From positions 1 through 64,000 of the forward strand of contig KB291754.1 of the NCBI GenBank assembly GCA_000318405.1: a stretch of DNA of 64,000 bases, read 5' to 3'. The position numbers and the translations under genes are program-made. Numbering within the stretch: the stretch's first letter is position 1; every line of letters starts with the position of its first letter. Positions 48,278-56,786 of this stretch are shown one piece after another. The notes under the pieces were generated by a model. That model was not told the origin of the DNA, did not search any database, and worked only from the letters and a program-made list of their open reading frames with translations. The stretch comes from Brevundimonas diminuta 470-4 (GTDB lineage: Bacteria; Pseudomonadota; Alphaproteobacteria; Caulobacterales; Caulobacteraceae).

Positions 48278-50476
48278 ATGAATCGTCTGATGGTCAGCGT
48301 TTCCGCCGGGGCCCTGCTCGCCCTGTCCGCCACCTCCGTCGCCGCGCAGCGCGCGCCCGACGAACCGACCGCCACCGCGGTCGACGAGGTCATCGTCACT
48401 GCCCAGCGCCGCGAACAGGCGGCTCAGGATGTCGGCATCGCCCTCAGCGTCCTCAGCGGCGAAAGCCTGACGCAACAGGGCGTCACCAACGTCAACCAGC
48501 TTCAGAACGCCACGCCCAATCTGGAGGTCGAACCGGCCTTCGGCGGCGGCGCGGCCCAGTTCCGCATGCGCGGCGTCGGCTTCCAGGACTACGCCTCCAA
48601 CAACTCGCCCACCGTCGGCGTCTATGTGAACGAGGTCGCCTATCCGGTCCCGGTCATGACGCAGGGACTGATCTTCGACATCGACCGGGTCGAGGTGCTG
48701 CGCGGGCCGCAGGGCACCCTGTACGGCCGCAACACCACCGGCGGCGCCATCAGCTTCGTCACCAAACGCCCGACCGAGGAACTGTCCGCCGGGCTGATGA
48801 CCGAATGGGGCAGCCATAACCTGTTCCGGGGCGAGGGCTACGTCTCCGGCCCGCTGGCCGAAACCCTGCGCGGTCGTCTGGCCGTCTCGACCGAGCAAGG
48901 CGGCGCCTGGCAGCGCAACCGCGACACGGGCGAAAGCCTGGGCGACGCCGACCGCACCGGCGCCCGCGCCCTGCTGGAATGGACGCCCAATGAGACCTTC
49001 ACGGCCTTGCTAGACGTCCACGGCGGCGTCGATAAATCGGAAAATCAGGGCCTGTATCTGATCAGCGACCTGCACACCCGCCTGGGGACCGGCCCGGTCA
49101 TCCCCGCCGACAAGGACCGCTCCAAGACCGGCTGGGGCCTGTCGCAGCGTTTCGCCGACGCCATCGGCCGCGATGTGAACGCCAAGCCGGGCCGAGACAA
49201 CTCTTCGTGGGGTGCCTCGCTGAACGCCAATGTGGCGCTCAAGGGCATGAACCTGTCCAGCATCACCAGCTATGAAACGCTGGAGCGCAGCGAATACGGC
49301 GACTGGGATTCCAGCCCCTCGGTCGAGGCCGACACCTTCTTCGGCAGCGACGTGGACGTGATTTCACAGGAACTGCGTCTGGCCTCGGACAACGACAGCC
49401 CCCTGACCTGGGTGGCCGGTTTCTACTATTCGAAACAGGACCTGCACGAGCGCTACTTCTCGGACTTCATCGACATCTACAACACCTACGCCCAGGTCAC
49501 CTATGACCAGAAGGTCGAGTCCTGGAGCCTGTTCGGTCAGGCCGAATACGCCTTCGCCGAGCGGTGGAAAGCCATCCTGGGCCTGCGCTACGAGGAAGAA
49601 ACCCGCGAGCTTGAAGGCTTCGGCTCGGCCTTCGGCGGCGCCACAGCCCTGCCCCCGACCAGCGTCGACACCAAGATGACCCCGTTGACCGGCAAGGCGG
49701 CGCTGGAGTTCAAGCCCGCCGACAATGTCCTGCTCTACGGTTCGGCCAGCCGGGGCGCCAAGTCCGGCGGCTTCACCACCTACAACACCGGCGACAGCAG
49801 CGGCATCGAGCCTTTCGATCCGGAAATCCTGTGGGCCTATGAGCTCGGCTTCAAGGCCGACCCGTCGCGCGCGGTCCAGATCAACGGCGCGGCCTATTAC
49901 TACGACTACAACGGCCAGCAGGTGCTGTCGGCCGTCTGCGGCGCCAACGGCCCGGTCGGCCGCTTCACCAACGCCGATTCCAAGATCTACGGCGCCGAAC
50001 TCGAAGGCGTCTTCCGCCCTGCCGCCGGCCTGCGCATCAGCCAGAACCTCAGCTACAAGAAGGGCGAGTACACCGACTTCATCGACCTGGACATCGGCGC
50101 CTGCCAGCAGACGCCGCGCGCCACCGTCTACATCGACAAGTCGGGCCAGAAGATCCCCTTCCCCGTCTGGTCCTACGGCGGCTCGGTCAGCTACGACTGG
50201 ACCGTCGGCGGCTTCGCCGTCACGGCCGAGGCCAACTACAGCTATCGCGACGAATACCCATCCTGGCTGGGCGCCAAATACGATGTCGAGGCCTATTGGC
50301 TGACCAACGCCAGCATCACCGTGGGGCCTGAAGACGCCGACTGGTCCATCGCCTTCTGGGCGCGCAACCTGTTCGATCAGGATTACGACCTGACACGCAA
50401 CTTCTTCACCAGCGCGGACATCGCCCAGCCCGGCCGTCCTCGCACGATCGGCGCGCGGCTGACCCTTCGCTACTGA
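48278..50476 (+). CDS. TonB-dependent receptor
   Basis: 732 residues from ATG at 48278 with GGGGAGGAAAG upstream; signal peptide ends TSVAAQ. A TonB box-like DEVIVTAQRREQ is near 37, the plug domain at about 50-165 (RVEVLRGPQGTLYGRNTTGG), and a 22-strand barrel to the C-terminal ...TIGARLTLRY ending in an aromatic. There is no STN signalling domain. It imports a substrate too large for porins, energised by TonB-ExbBD. It is a paralogue of the receptor at 52 kb. The ligand is inferred to be the cluster's substrate. Confidence 0.92.
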   Translation: MNRLMVSVSAGALLALSATSVAAQRAPDEPTATAVDEVIVTAQRREQAAQDVGIALSVLSGESLTQQGVTNVNQLQNATPNLEVEPAFGGGAAQFRMRGVGFQDYASNNSPTVGVYVNEVAYPVPVMTQGLIFDIDRVEVLRGPQGTLYGRNTTGGAISFVTKRPTEELSAGLMTEWGSHNLFRGEGYVSGPLAETLRGRLAVSTEQGGAWQRNRDTGESLGDADRTGARALLEWTPNETFTALLDVHGGVDKSENQGLYLISDLHTRLGTGPVIPADKDRSKTGWGLSQRFADAIGRDVNAKPGRDNSSWGASLNANVALKGMNLSSITSYETLERSEYGDWDSSPSVEADTFFGSDVDVISQELRLASDNDSPLTWVAGFYYSKQDLHERYFSDFIDIYNTYAQVTYDQKVESWSLFGQAEYAFAERWKAILGLRYEEETRELEGFGSAFGGATALPPTSVDTKMTPLTGKAALEFKPADNVLLYGSASRGAKSGGFTTYNTGDSSGIEPFDPEILWAYELGFKADPSRAVQINGAAYYYDYNGQQVLSAVCGANGPVGRFTNADSKIYGAELEGVFRPAAGLRISQNLSYKKGEYTDFIDLDIGACQQTPRATVYIDKSGQKIPFPVWSYGGSVSYDWTVGGFAVTAEANYSYRDEYPSWLGAKYDVEAYWLTNASITVGPEDADWSIAFWARNLFDQDYDLTRNFFTSADIAQPGRPRTIGARLTLRY

Positions 50477-50502
50477 TCGATCAGCCCGCTCAGTAAATCG
50501 AG

Positions 50503-50535
50503 CACACAGATAAAATATCTTTTTTTATCTGTGTG
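50503..50535 (+). terminator. AT-rich hairpin after the first TonB receptor
   Basis: CACACAGATAAAA (50503-50515) and TTTTATCTGTGTG (50523-50535) form a perfect 13-bp stem with a 7-nt loop. The region is notably AT-rich. It can act as a terminator for the receptor gene, or as a protein-binding dyad ahead of the aminotransferase. Confidence 0.7.
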
Positions 50536-50609
50536 TTGCGCCCCACAAGTAACAGTCTTCCCTTTCGTTGCGGTTCGGCCGCTACTGGCGAAAGACAGAG
50601 GATGACCGC

Positions 50610-51941
50610 ATGACCCCCGACAACGACGCCAGAGCCGTCAACGACCTTGATCCGTTCTGGATGCCGTTCACGGCGAACCGCGCCTTCAAGGCGCAGCCGC
50701 GCCTGTTCGTCTCGGCCAGGGACATGCATTACTTCACGCCGGACGGTCGCGCAGTGCTGGACGGCACCGCCGGCCTGTGGTGCGTCAACGCCGGGCACGC
50801 CCGCCGACCGATCGTCGAGGCCATCCAGCGTCAGGCTGAGGTTCTCGACTACGCCCCGACCTTCCAACTGGGCCATCCGCTGGCGTTCGAGCTGGCGTCG
50901 CGTCTGGGCATGTTGCTGCCCGGCGACCTGAACCACGTCTTCTTCGCCGGTTCGGGGTCCGAGGCGGTCGACAGCGCCCTGAAGATCGCCCTGGCCTATC
51001 AGCGCGCCAGCGGGTTCGAAAACCGCACCCGCCTGATCGGCCGCCAGAAGGGCTACCACGGCGTCGGCTTCGGCGGCATTTCCGTCGGCGGGCTGGAGAA
51101 CAACCGGCGCGGCTTCCTCACCCTGCCCGGCGTCGACCACCTGCCCCACACGCTAAATCTCAAGGAGGCCGCCTTCACGCGCGGCCAGCCGACTTGGGGC
51201 CTGCATCTGGCCGATGAGCTGGAGACCCTGATCGAAACCCACGACGCCGAAACCATCGCCGCTGTCATCGTCGAGCCCATGTCCGGTTCGGCCGGGGTGA
51301 TCGTGCCGCCGATCGGCTATCTGGAGCGCCTGCGCGAGATTACGGCCCGGCACGGCATCCTGCTGATCTTCGATGAGGTCATCACCGGCTTCGGCCGTCT
51401 GGGCGCCCTGACGGCGGCCGAGGCCCTGGGCGTCACGCCCGACCTGATGACCTGCGCCAAGGGTCTGACCAACGGCGCCGTGCCCATGGGCGCCGTGGGC
51501 GTCAGTAGCGCCGTCTATCAGGCCGTGGTCGAGGGCGTGGCCGGGCCGGGCATCGAGTTCTTCCACGGCTACACCTATTCCGGCCATCCGCTGGCGGCGG
51601 CCGCGGGGCTAGCGACGCTGGACGTCTACGAAAACGAAGGCCTGTTCCAGCGCGCGGCCGACCTGACGCCCTACTGGCAGGACGCCGTGCACAGCCTGAA
51701 GGGTCTGCCGCATGTCATCGACATCCGCGACATGGGTCTGGTGGCGGGAATTGAGCTTGAACCCCGTCCCGGCGCCCCCGGCGCCCGCGCCACGGAAGCC
51801 TTCCACCGCGCCTTCGATGACGGAATCCTGGTAAGAGTGACAGCAGATGTCATCGCGCTGTCGCCTCCTTTGATTATCAGCCGCGACCAGATCGACGAGT
51901 TGATCGATCGCCTTTCTAGCATCATCAAAACCATAAGTTAG
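50610..51941 (+). CDS. Class III omega-amino acid:pyruvate aminotransferase
   Basis: 443 residues from ATG at 50610, GAGGA upstream. PLP fold type I, class III: FFAGSGSEAVDSALKIAL near 112, GRQKGYHGVGFGG, LIFDEVITGFGRLG near 255 (Asp contacts the pyridine N) and CAKGLTNGAVPMGAV near 287 with the Schiff-base Lys. The N-terminal LDPFWMPFTANRAFKAQPRL is typical of beta-alanine/omega-amino acid:pyruvate transaminases. It would turn a terminal amine into an aldehyde for the ALDH at 42.8 kb. The exact omega-amine is unknown. Confidence 0.88.
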   Translation: MTPDNDARAVNDLDPFWMPFTANRAFKAQPRLFVSARDMHYFTPDGRAVLDGTAGLWCVNAGHARRPIVEAIQRQAEVLDYAPTFQLGHPLAFELASRLGMLLPGDLNHVFFAGSGSEAVDSALKIALAYQRASGFENRTRLIGRQKGYHGVGFGGISVGGLENNRRGFLTLPGVDHLPHTLNLKEAAFTRGQPTWGLHLADELETLIETHDAETIAAVIVEPMSGSAGVIVPPIGYLERLREITARHGILLIFDEVITGFGRLGALTAAEALGVTPDLMTCAKGLTNGAVPMGAVGVSSAVYQAVVEGVAGPGIEFFHGYTYSGHPLAAAAGLATLDVYENEGLFQRAADLTPYWQDAVHSLKGLPHVIDIRDMGLVAGIELEPRPGAPGARATEAFHRAFDDGILVRVTADVIALSPPLIISRDQIDELIDRLSSIIKTIS

Positions 51942-51942
51942 A

Positions 51943-51957
51943 ATACCAATGGTATTG
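51943..51957. promoter_or_regulatory. Perfect dyad AATACC-AAT-GGTATT before the second TonB receptor
   Basis: A 6-3-6 palindrome in the 27-bp gap between the aminotransferase and the second receptor, just ahead of the ribosome-binding site GAGGGGGA. It shares CCAATG with the dyad at 48020-48036 (reverse strand). A repressor here could control translation or transcription of the receptor. Confidence 0.45.
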
Positions 51958-51968
51958 AGGGGGATGAT

Positions 51969-54185
51969 ATGAACAAATATATCTTGGCGTCTTCTGTCAG
52001 TTTACTGACAATAGCCGCTTTCTCTAACGCCAACGCTCAGAGCAACACCCGCTCAGCAGAGCAGGCCACACGCGTCGATGAAATCATCGTCACAGCCCAG
52101 CGTCGCGAACAGGCCAGCCAGGACGTCGGCGTTTCCCTCAGCGTCGTCGGCGGCGAACAGTTGGATGAGAAGGGCATCTCGGTCGTCAACGATCTCGAGA
52201 ACGCCGTCCCCAACATGGAGGTCGACAGCCAGTTCGGCGGCGGCCAGCCCCAGTTCCGCATCCGCGGCATCGGCGCGCGCGAATATTCGTCCAACAACGC
52301 CTCGACGGTCGGCATCTACGTCGATGAAGTGGCCCACCCCTACACCGTGACCACCCAGGGCGCGATGTTCGACATCGCCCGTCTGGAGGTCCTGCGCGGG
52401 CCGCAGGGCACGCTTTACGGCCGCAACACCACCGGCGGCGCCGTCAACATCATCACCAACGCCCCGACCGCCGACTTCCGCGCCGGGTTCAACGCCGAAT
52501 ACGGCACCTTCGACCGCTATAAGGTCGAGGGCTACGTCTCGGGCCAGATCGCCCCGAATCTGCTGGGCCGTCTGGCCGCCGTCACCGAACAGGGCGGCGC
52601 CTGGCAGTACCACCGCGACACCGGCGAAAAGCTGGGCGACGTGAACAAGACCGCCATCCGCGGACGCCTGACCTGGGACATCAGCGAGACCGTCACCGCC
52701 GACCTCAGCGCCACCTATTCGGTCGACAAATCCGACGGCCGCGGCTTCCGCCTGCTGGGGCCGTACACGGTCTCGGGCGGCGCTGTGACCTACCCCAAGG
52801 ACACCGCCTGGCGCATTACGGGCTGGGGCATCTCGCCGGAAATGGCGGCCGTGGCCGGGGTCGGCCTGAACGCCAAACCGTTCCGCGACAATGACGGCTT
52901 CGACATCAGCGCCCGTATCAAGGCCGACCTGGGCTGGGCCGACCTGACCTCGATCACCGCCTACCAGACCTTCTCGCGCAGCGAGTTCAACGACTGGGAC
53001 GGCACCCGCTTCAACGAGTCGAACGTCTTCTTTTACAACGACATCGACGTCTTCGCTCAAGAACTGCGCCTAAGTTCCAATGGCGATGGCCCGTTCCATT
53101 GGATGGTCGGCGCCCACTATGCTGATGAAAGCATCGATGGCGGCTTCTACACAAACTTCCGCGGCAATCCGAACCTGATCAACACGGGCTACGGACAGTC
53201 GGTGTCAGCCTTCGGCATCTTCACTCATAACTCCTACCAGGTGAACGAGCGCCTGAACCTGATCGCCGGCCTGCGCTGGGAGACGGAGGAGCGGACCCTG
53301 GACAGCAGCGGCACTGTGGTCGCGCCCAACCCGACGCCGCCTGCAATCAGCTACGACACCGACCTCAGCGAGGTGTCGGGCCGCCTGGGGCTGGAATACA
53401 AGATGACGGACGACGCCCTCTTCTACGCCAGCGTAGCGCGCGGCGTTAAATCCGGCGGGTTCACGACCTACAACGCGACCTCGGCGACCCCGTTCAAGCC
53501 GGAAATCGTCATCGCCTATGAAGCGGGGATCAAATCGGACCTGTTCGACCGCCGCCTGCGAATGAACGGCGCCCTCTTCTACTACGACTACAAGGACCAG
53601 CAGGTTCAGGGTCTCGAGTACGATCGTGACACCGGCCGTCTCGGCAAGATCACCAATGTGCCCAAGTCGCACATCTGGGGCGGCGAAATCGAATTGACCT
53701 GGGTTCCGGTCGACGGCCTGACGATCAGCCAGAACATCGGCTACAAGACCGGCGAGTATGATGAATACAACGCCATCGACGGCGCCAAGACCGACGCGGC
53801 CAACCCGCCGGACGGCCCCTGGGACATCATCATTACCAACGACCGCTCCGGCGAGCGCCTGTCCTTCCCCAAGATGAACTACGGTGGGTCGGTCAGCTAT
53901 GACTGGGACATGGCGGGATGGGAGTTGCGCGCCGAGACCAACTACAACTATCGGGACGAGCTGTATTCGGTCAGCTCCTCGTCGATCATCGACGCCTACT
54001 GGCTATGGAACGCCAACTTCAGCGTCAGCCCGGCGGGCGCCAACTGGCGGGCGGGGCTGTGGGTGCGGAACATGTTCAACACCTACTACGAAGAGACCCG
54101 CAACGGGTTCAACGGTTCGGCCCGTCCGACCACCTCGCCCAGCCAGGGCCGCACCTATGGCGTGCGGCTGTCGATGGACTTCTGA
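51969..54185 (+). CDS. TonB-dependent receptor (second paralogue)
   Basis: 738 residues, signal peptide ending SNANAQ, TonB-box-like DEIIVTAQRREQ near 32, plug with LEVLRGPQGTLYGRNTTGGA, barrel to SQGRTYGVRLSMDF with aromatic last residue. It parallels the receptor at 48.3 kb throughout, for example ARGVKSGGFTTYN. The first 30 codons are AT-rich compared with the rest. Presumably it imports the same or a related substrate, perhaps of another chain length or stereoform. Confidence 0.92.
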   Translation: MNKYILASSVSLLTIAAFSNANAQSNTRSAEQATRVDEIIVTAQRREQASQDVGVSLSVVGGEQLDEKGISVVNDLENAVPNMEVDSQFGGGQPQFRIRGIGAREYSSNNASTVGIYVDEVAHPYTVTTQGAMFDIARLEVLRGPQGTLYGRNTTGGAVNIITNAPTADFRAGFNAEYGTFDRYKVEGYVSGQIAPNLLGRLAAVTEQGGAWQYHRDTGEKLGDVNKTAIRGRLTWDISETVTADLSATYSVDKSDGRGFRLLGPYTVSGGAVTYPKDTAWRITGWGISPEMAAVAGVGLNAKPFRDNDGFDISARIKADLGWADLTSITAYQTFSRSEFNDWDGTRFNESNVFFYNDIDVFAQELRLSSNGDGPFHWMVGAHYADESIDGGFYTNFRGNPNLINTGYGQSVSAFGIFTHNSYQVNERLNLIAGLRWETEERTLDSSGTVVAPNPTPPAISYDTDLSEVSGRLGLEYKMTDDALFYASVARGVKSGGFTTYNATSATPFKPEIVIAYEAGIKSDLFDRRLRMNGALFYYDYKDQQVQGLEYDRDTGRLGKITNVPKSHIWGGEIELTWVPVDGLTISQNIGYKTGEYDEYNAIDGAKTDAANPPDGPWDIIITNDRSGERLSFPKMNYGGSVSYDWDMAGWELRAETNYNYRDELYSVSSSSIIDAYWLWNANFSVSPAGANWRAGLWVRNMFNTYYEETRNGFNGSARPTTSPSQGRTYGVRLSMDF

Positions 54186-54198
54186 GGCTTCTCCCCGA

Positions 54199-54238
54199 GC
54201 AGGGCGGGCCGGTTCCGGCCGGTCCGCCCTGCGCCTTT
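54199..54238 (+). terminator. Terminator after the second TonB receptor
   Basis: GCAGGGCGGGCCGG (54199-54212) pairs with CCGGTCCGCCCTGC (54219-54232), one G-T mismatch, followed by GCCTTTT. It lies between the receptor stop and phoD. Confidence 0.8.
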
Positions 54239-54248
54239 TGCTGATGGT

Positions 54249-55832
54249 ATGATGTCTTATTCCGCTTCCCGCCTTGATCGCCGCGCCCTGCTGACGGGTC
54301 TGGTCGTCGCGCCCGCGGTGCTGAGTTTCGGCCGCGCGCAGGCGGGCGGCGCCTATCTGTTTCCGCTGGGCGTCGCCAGCGGCGATCCCGCGCCGGACGG
54401 CTTCGTCATCTGGACCCGGCTGGCCGCCGATCCGCTCGCCGCCGATGGGCTGGGCGGCCTGTCGGGAGACGTCCCCGTGCGCTGGGAAGTCGCCGCCGAC
54501 AATCAGTTCCGCCGCATCGTCGCCGCCGGAAACGTGGCCGCCTCGACCGACGCCGCCCACAGCGTCCATGTCGAGGTCGCCGGCCTCGCACCCCACCGCC
54601 CCTACTGGTACCGCTTCAGCGCTCAGGGACAGCAGAGCCCGACCGGCCGCGCCCTGACCACGCCCGCCCCGAACGGCGCCGCCGACCGCCTGCGCCTGGC
54701 CGTCGCCTCCTGCTCGCACTGGGAGCGCGGCTATTTCAGCGCCTACGGCCACATGGCCGACGAGCAGCCCGACCTGACCCTATTCCTGGGCGACTACATC
54801 TATGAATACAGCCTGGGGCCTGACCGCGCCGACCAGGTGGTGCGCCCCTACAACCTTGAAGAAGCGACGACGCTGGCGGGCTATCGCAACCGCTACGCCC
54901 TGCATCGCACCGACGCGAACCTACAACGCCTGCACGCCGTCGCCCCGTGCGTCGCCATCTGGGACGACCATGAGGTTCAGGACGACTATTCCGGCGTCTG
55001 GTCCAAGGTTTCCGGCGTCGCGCCCAATGACTTCCTGCAACGCCGCGCCGCCGCCTATCAGGCCTTCTACGAGGCCATGCCGATCCGCCGCACGCGCCTG
55101 AACGCCGCCCTGCAGATGCCGATCTATCGCCGCGTCCGCTATGGCAGGCTGGCCGAGTTCTTCATGCTGGATGGACGGCAGTACCGCTCGAAACAGCCGT
55201 GCAGCGACGGCGAGAACGGCGGCAAGGGCCAGATCGTCACTGACGCGACCTGCACCGACCGGCTGGACCCGTCACGCACCTTCCTCGGCTTCGATCAGGA
55301 GCGCTGGCTGTACGACGGCCTGGCCCGCGCCGATGCGCGGTGGAACGTCCTGGGCCAGAATCTGGTGATGGCGGGCCTGCGTCTGGCTCGCAGCCCGGCC
55401 GAGGAAAATCGCTACTGGACCGACACCTGGGATGGCTTCCCCGCCGCCCGCGACCGTCTGACTTCGGCCCTGTCCGAGCTGAAGCCGTCGAACCCCGTGG
55501 TCCTCAGCGGCGACTACCATTCGTTCTGGACCAATGACGTGAAGCTGGACAGCCGCGACCCGTCGTCGGCCACCGTGGCGACCGAATTCGTCGGCACCTC
55601 CATCACCTCGACCGGCCCCAGCTACGACGGGCTAATGGCCGTCATGCCCAATAATCCGCAGGTGAAATTCTTCGACAGCCGCCCGCGCGGCTATATGTCG
55701 ATCGACGTGCGCCCCGACCGCATGGATACGCGCTATCAGGTCATCAGCGACGTGCGCGACCCAACGGCCAGCCTGTCGACCCTGAAATCCTGGACCGTTG
55801 AATCGGGCCGCCCCGGCGCCGTCGCCGCATGA
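54249..55832 (+). CDS. phoD: PhoD-type alkaline phosphatase/phosphodiesterase, Tat-exported
   Basis: 527 residues. Tat-like signal RLDRRALLTGLVVAPAVLSF, then an N-terminal beta domain (FPLGVASGDPAPDGFVIWTR). The PhoD metallophosphoesterase domain begins near 150: LRLAVASCSHWERGYF, LFLGDYIYEY near 185, CVAIWDDHEVQDDYSG near 235 and NPVVLSGDYHSFWTND near 415. PhoD enzymes hydrolyse phosphomonoesters or diesters and bind Fe3+/Ca2+. No Pho box is seen nearby. It overlaps or abuts the next phosphatase gene. Confidence 0.9.
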   Translation: MMSYSASRLDRRALLTGLVVAPAVLSFGRAQAGGAYLFPLGVASGDPAPDGFVIWTRLAADPLAADGLGGLSGDVPVRWEVAADNQFRRIVAAGNVAASTDAAHSVHVEVAGLAPHRPYWYRFSAQGQQSPTGRALTTPAPNGAADRLRLAVASCSHWERGYFSAYGHMADEQPDLTLFLGDYIYEYSLGPDRADQVVRPYNLEEATTLAGYRNRYALHRTDANLQRLHAVAPCVAIWDDHEVQDDYSGVWSKVSGVAPNDFLQRRAAAYQAFYEAMPIRRTRLNAALQMPIYRRVRYGRLAEFFMLDGRQYRSKQPCSDGENGGKGQIVTDATCTDRLDPSRTFLGFDQERWLYDGLARADARWNVLGQNLVMAGLRLARSPAEENRYWTDTWDGFPAARDRLTSALSELKPSNPVVLSGDYHSFWTNDVKLDSRDPSSATVATEFVGTSITSTGPSYDGLMAVMPNNPQVKFFDSRPRGYMSIDVRPDRMDTRYQVISDVRDPTASLSTLKSWTVESGRPGAVAA

Positions 55833-55855
55833 TCGTTTCCGACCGGAGTTATTCC

Positions 55856-56701
55856 ATGACCCTCTCGCGCCGTTCTTCCTCTATCATCGCGATGAGCCTG
55901 GCTCTCGCGCTAGGCGGAGCGTTGAGCGGTTGCGCCAGCACGGCCGCGACGCAGACGGCGACGGCTGCGCCCGTAACCTTCTGGGAAGGCTTCCGCGACC
56001 ATCCGCACGGCTATCTGACGCCTGAGAACACGCCCAACGCCGCCAACTTCCTGCCGCCGCCGCCCGCCGAAGGCTCCCTACGCGAGCAGACCGACATCGC
56101 CGCCTATCGGGCCATGCGCGCGTTGGAAGGCTCCGAGCGCTGGGCGATCGCCCGCGCCGACAATGAGATCGAGACGCCCGGCGCGCCGCGCGCCTTCGAC
56201 TGCGCCCTCGGTTTCAAATTCCAGCCTGAACAGATGCCGACCCTGACCCTGCTGATGGGCAAGATGCTGGGCGATCTGGAGATGATCCAGACACCGGCCA
56301 AGAAGGGGTATTTCCGCAAACGTCCCTTCGTCGTCGAACCCCTGCCGACCTGCATCACGCCTGAGACCTGGCTGGCGGCCAGCGGCTCCTATCCGTCGGG
56401 CCACTCGGCGCTGGGCTGGGCCTGGTCGCTGGTGCTGGCCGAACTGGCGCCCGACCGCGCCGACGCCATCCTGCGGCGTGGACTGGCCTATGGCGAAAGC
56501 CGTGCGGTGTGCGGCGTCCACTATCCCAGCGACGTCGAGGCGGGCCGCATCGTCGGCGCGACCATCGTCACGCGGCTGAAGGCCGACCCGGCGTTCCAGG
56601 CCGACTTCGCCAAGGCCAAGGAAGAGTTCGACGCCGCCCGCGCCGCCGCGACCGAAGCCACCGCCGCCTGCCCCGCCTCTCTGGCGCGCCAGCCGTGGTG
56701 A
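55856..56701 (+). CDS. Class A (PhoN-type, PAP2 superfamily) acid phosphatase, lipoprotein
   Basis: 281 residues from ATG at 55856, CGGAG upstream; an ATG at 55829 overlapping the phoD stop as ATGA is the alternative. Signal peptide with lipobox LSGC near 24. The three-part phosphatase signature is complete: KKGYFRKRP near 155, SYPSGHSALGW near 180 and ESRAVCGVHYPSDVEAG near 222, carrying the catalytic His residues. Periplasmic non-specific phosphomonoesterase. With PhoD it suggests that a phosphorylated form of the substrate is stripped before uptake, an inference. Confidence 0.9.
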   Translation: MTLSRRSSSIIAMSLALALGGALSGCASTAATQTATAAPVTFWEGFRDHPHGYLTPENTPNAANFLPPPPAEGSLREQTDIAAYRAMRALEGSERWAIARADNEIETPGAPRAFDCALGFKFQPEQMPTLTLLMGKMLGDLEMIQTPAKKGYFRKRPFVVEPLPTCITPETWLAASGSYPSGHSALGWAWSLVLAELAPDRADAILRRGLAYGESRAVCGVHYPSDVEAGRIVGATIVTRLKADPAFQADFAKAKEEFDAARAAATEATAACPASLARQPW

Positions 56702-56786
56702 GACGCGCTTTATCATGGCGTGAGGGGAAATCCATGACGTAGGCTGACGCAGATCGGCCACGTCGCAAGGGGGAGATCGAGGGAAG

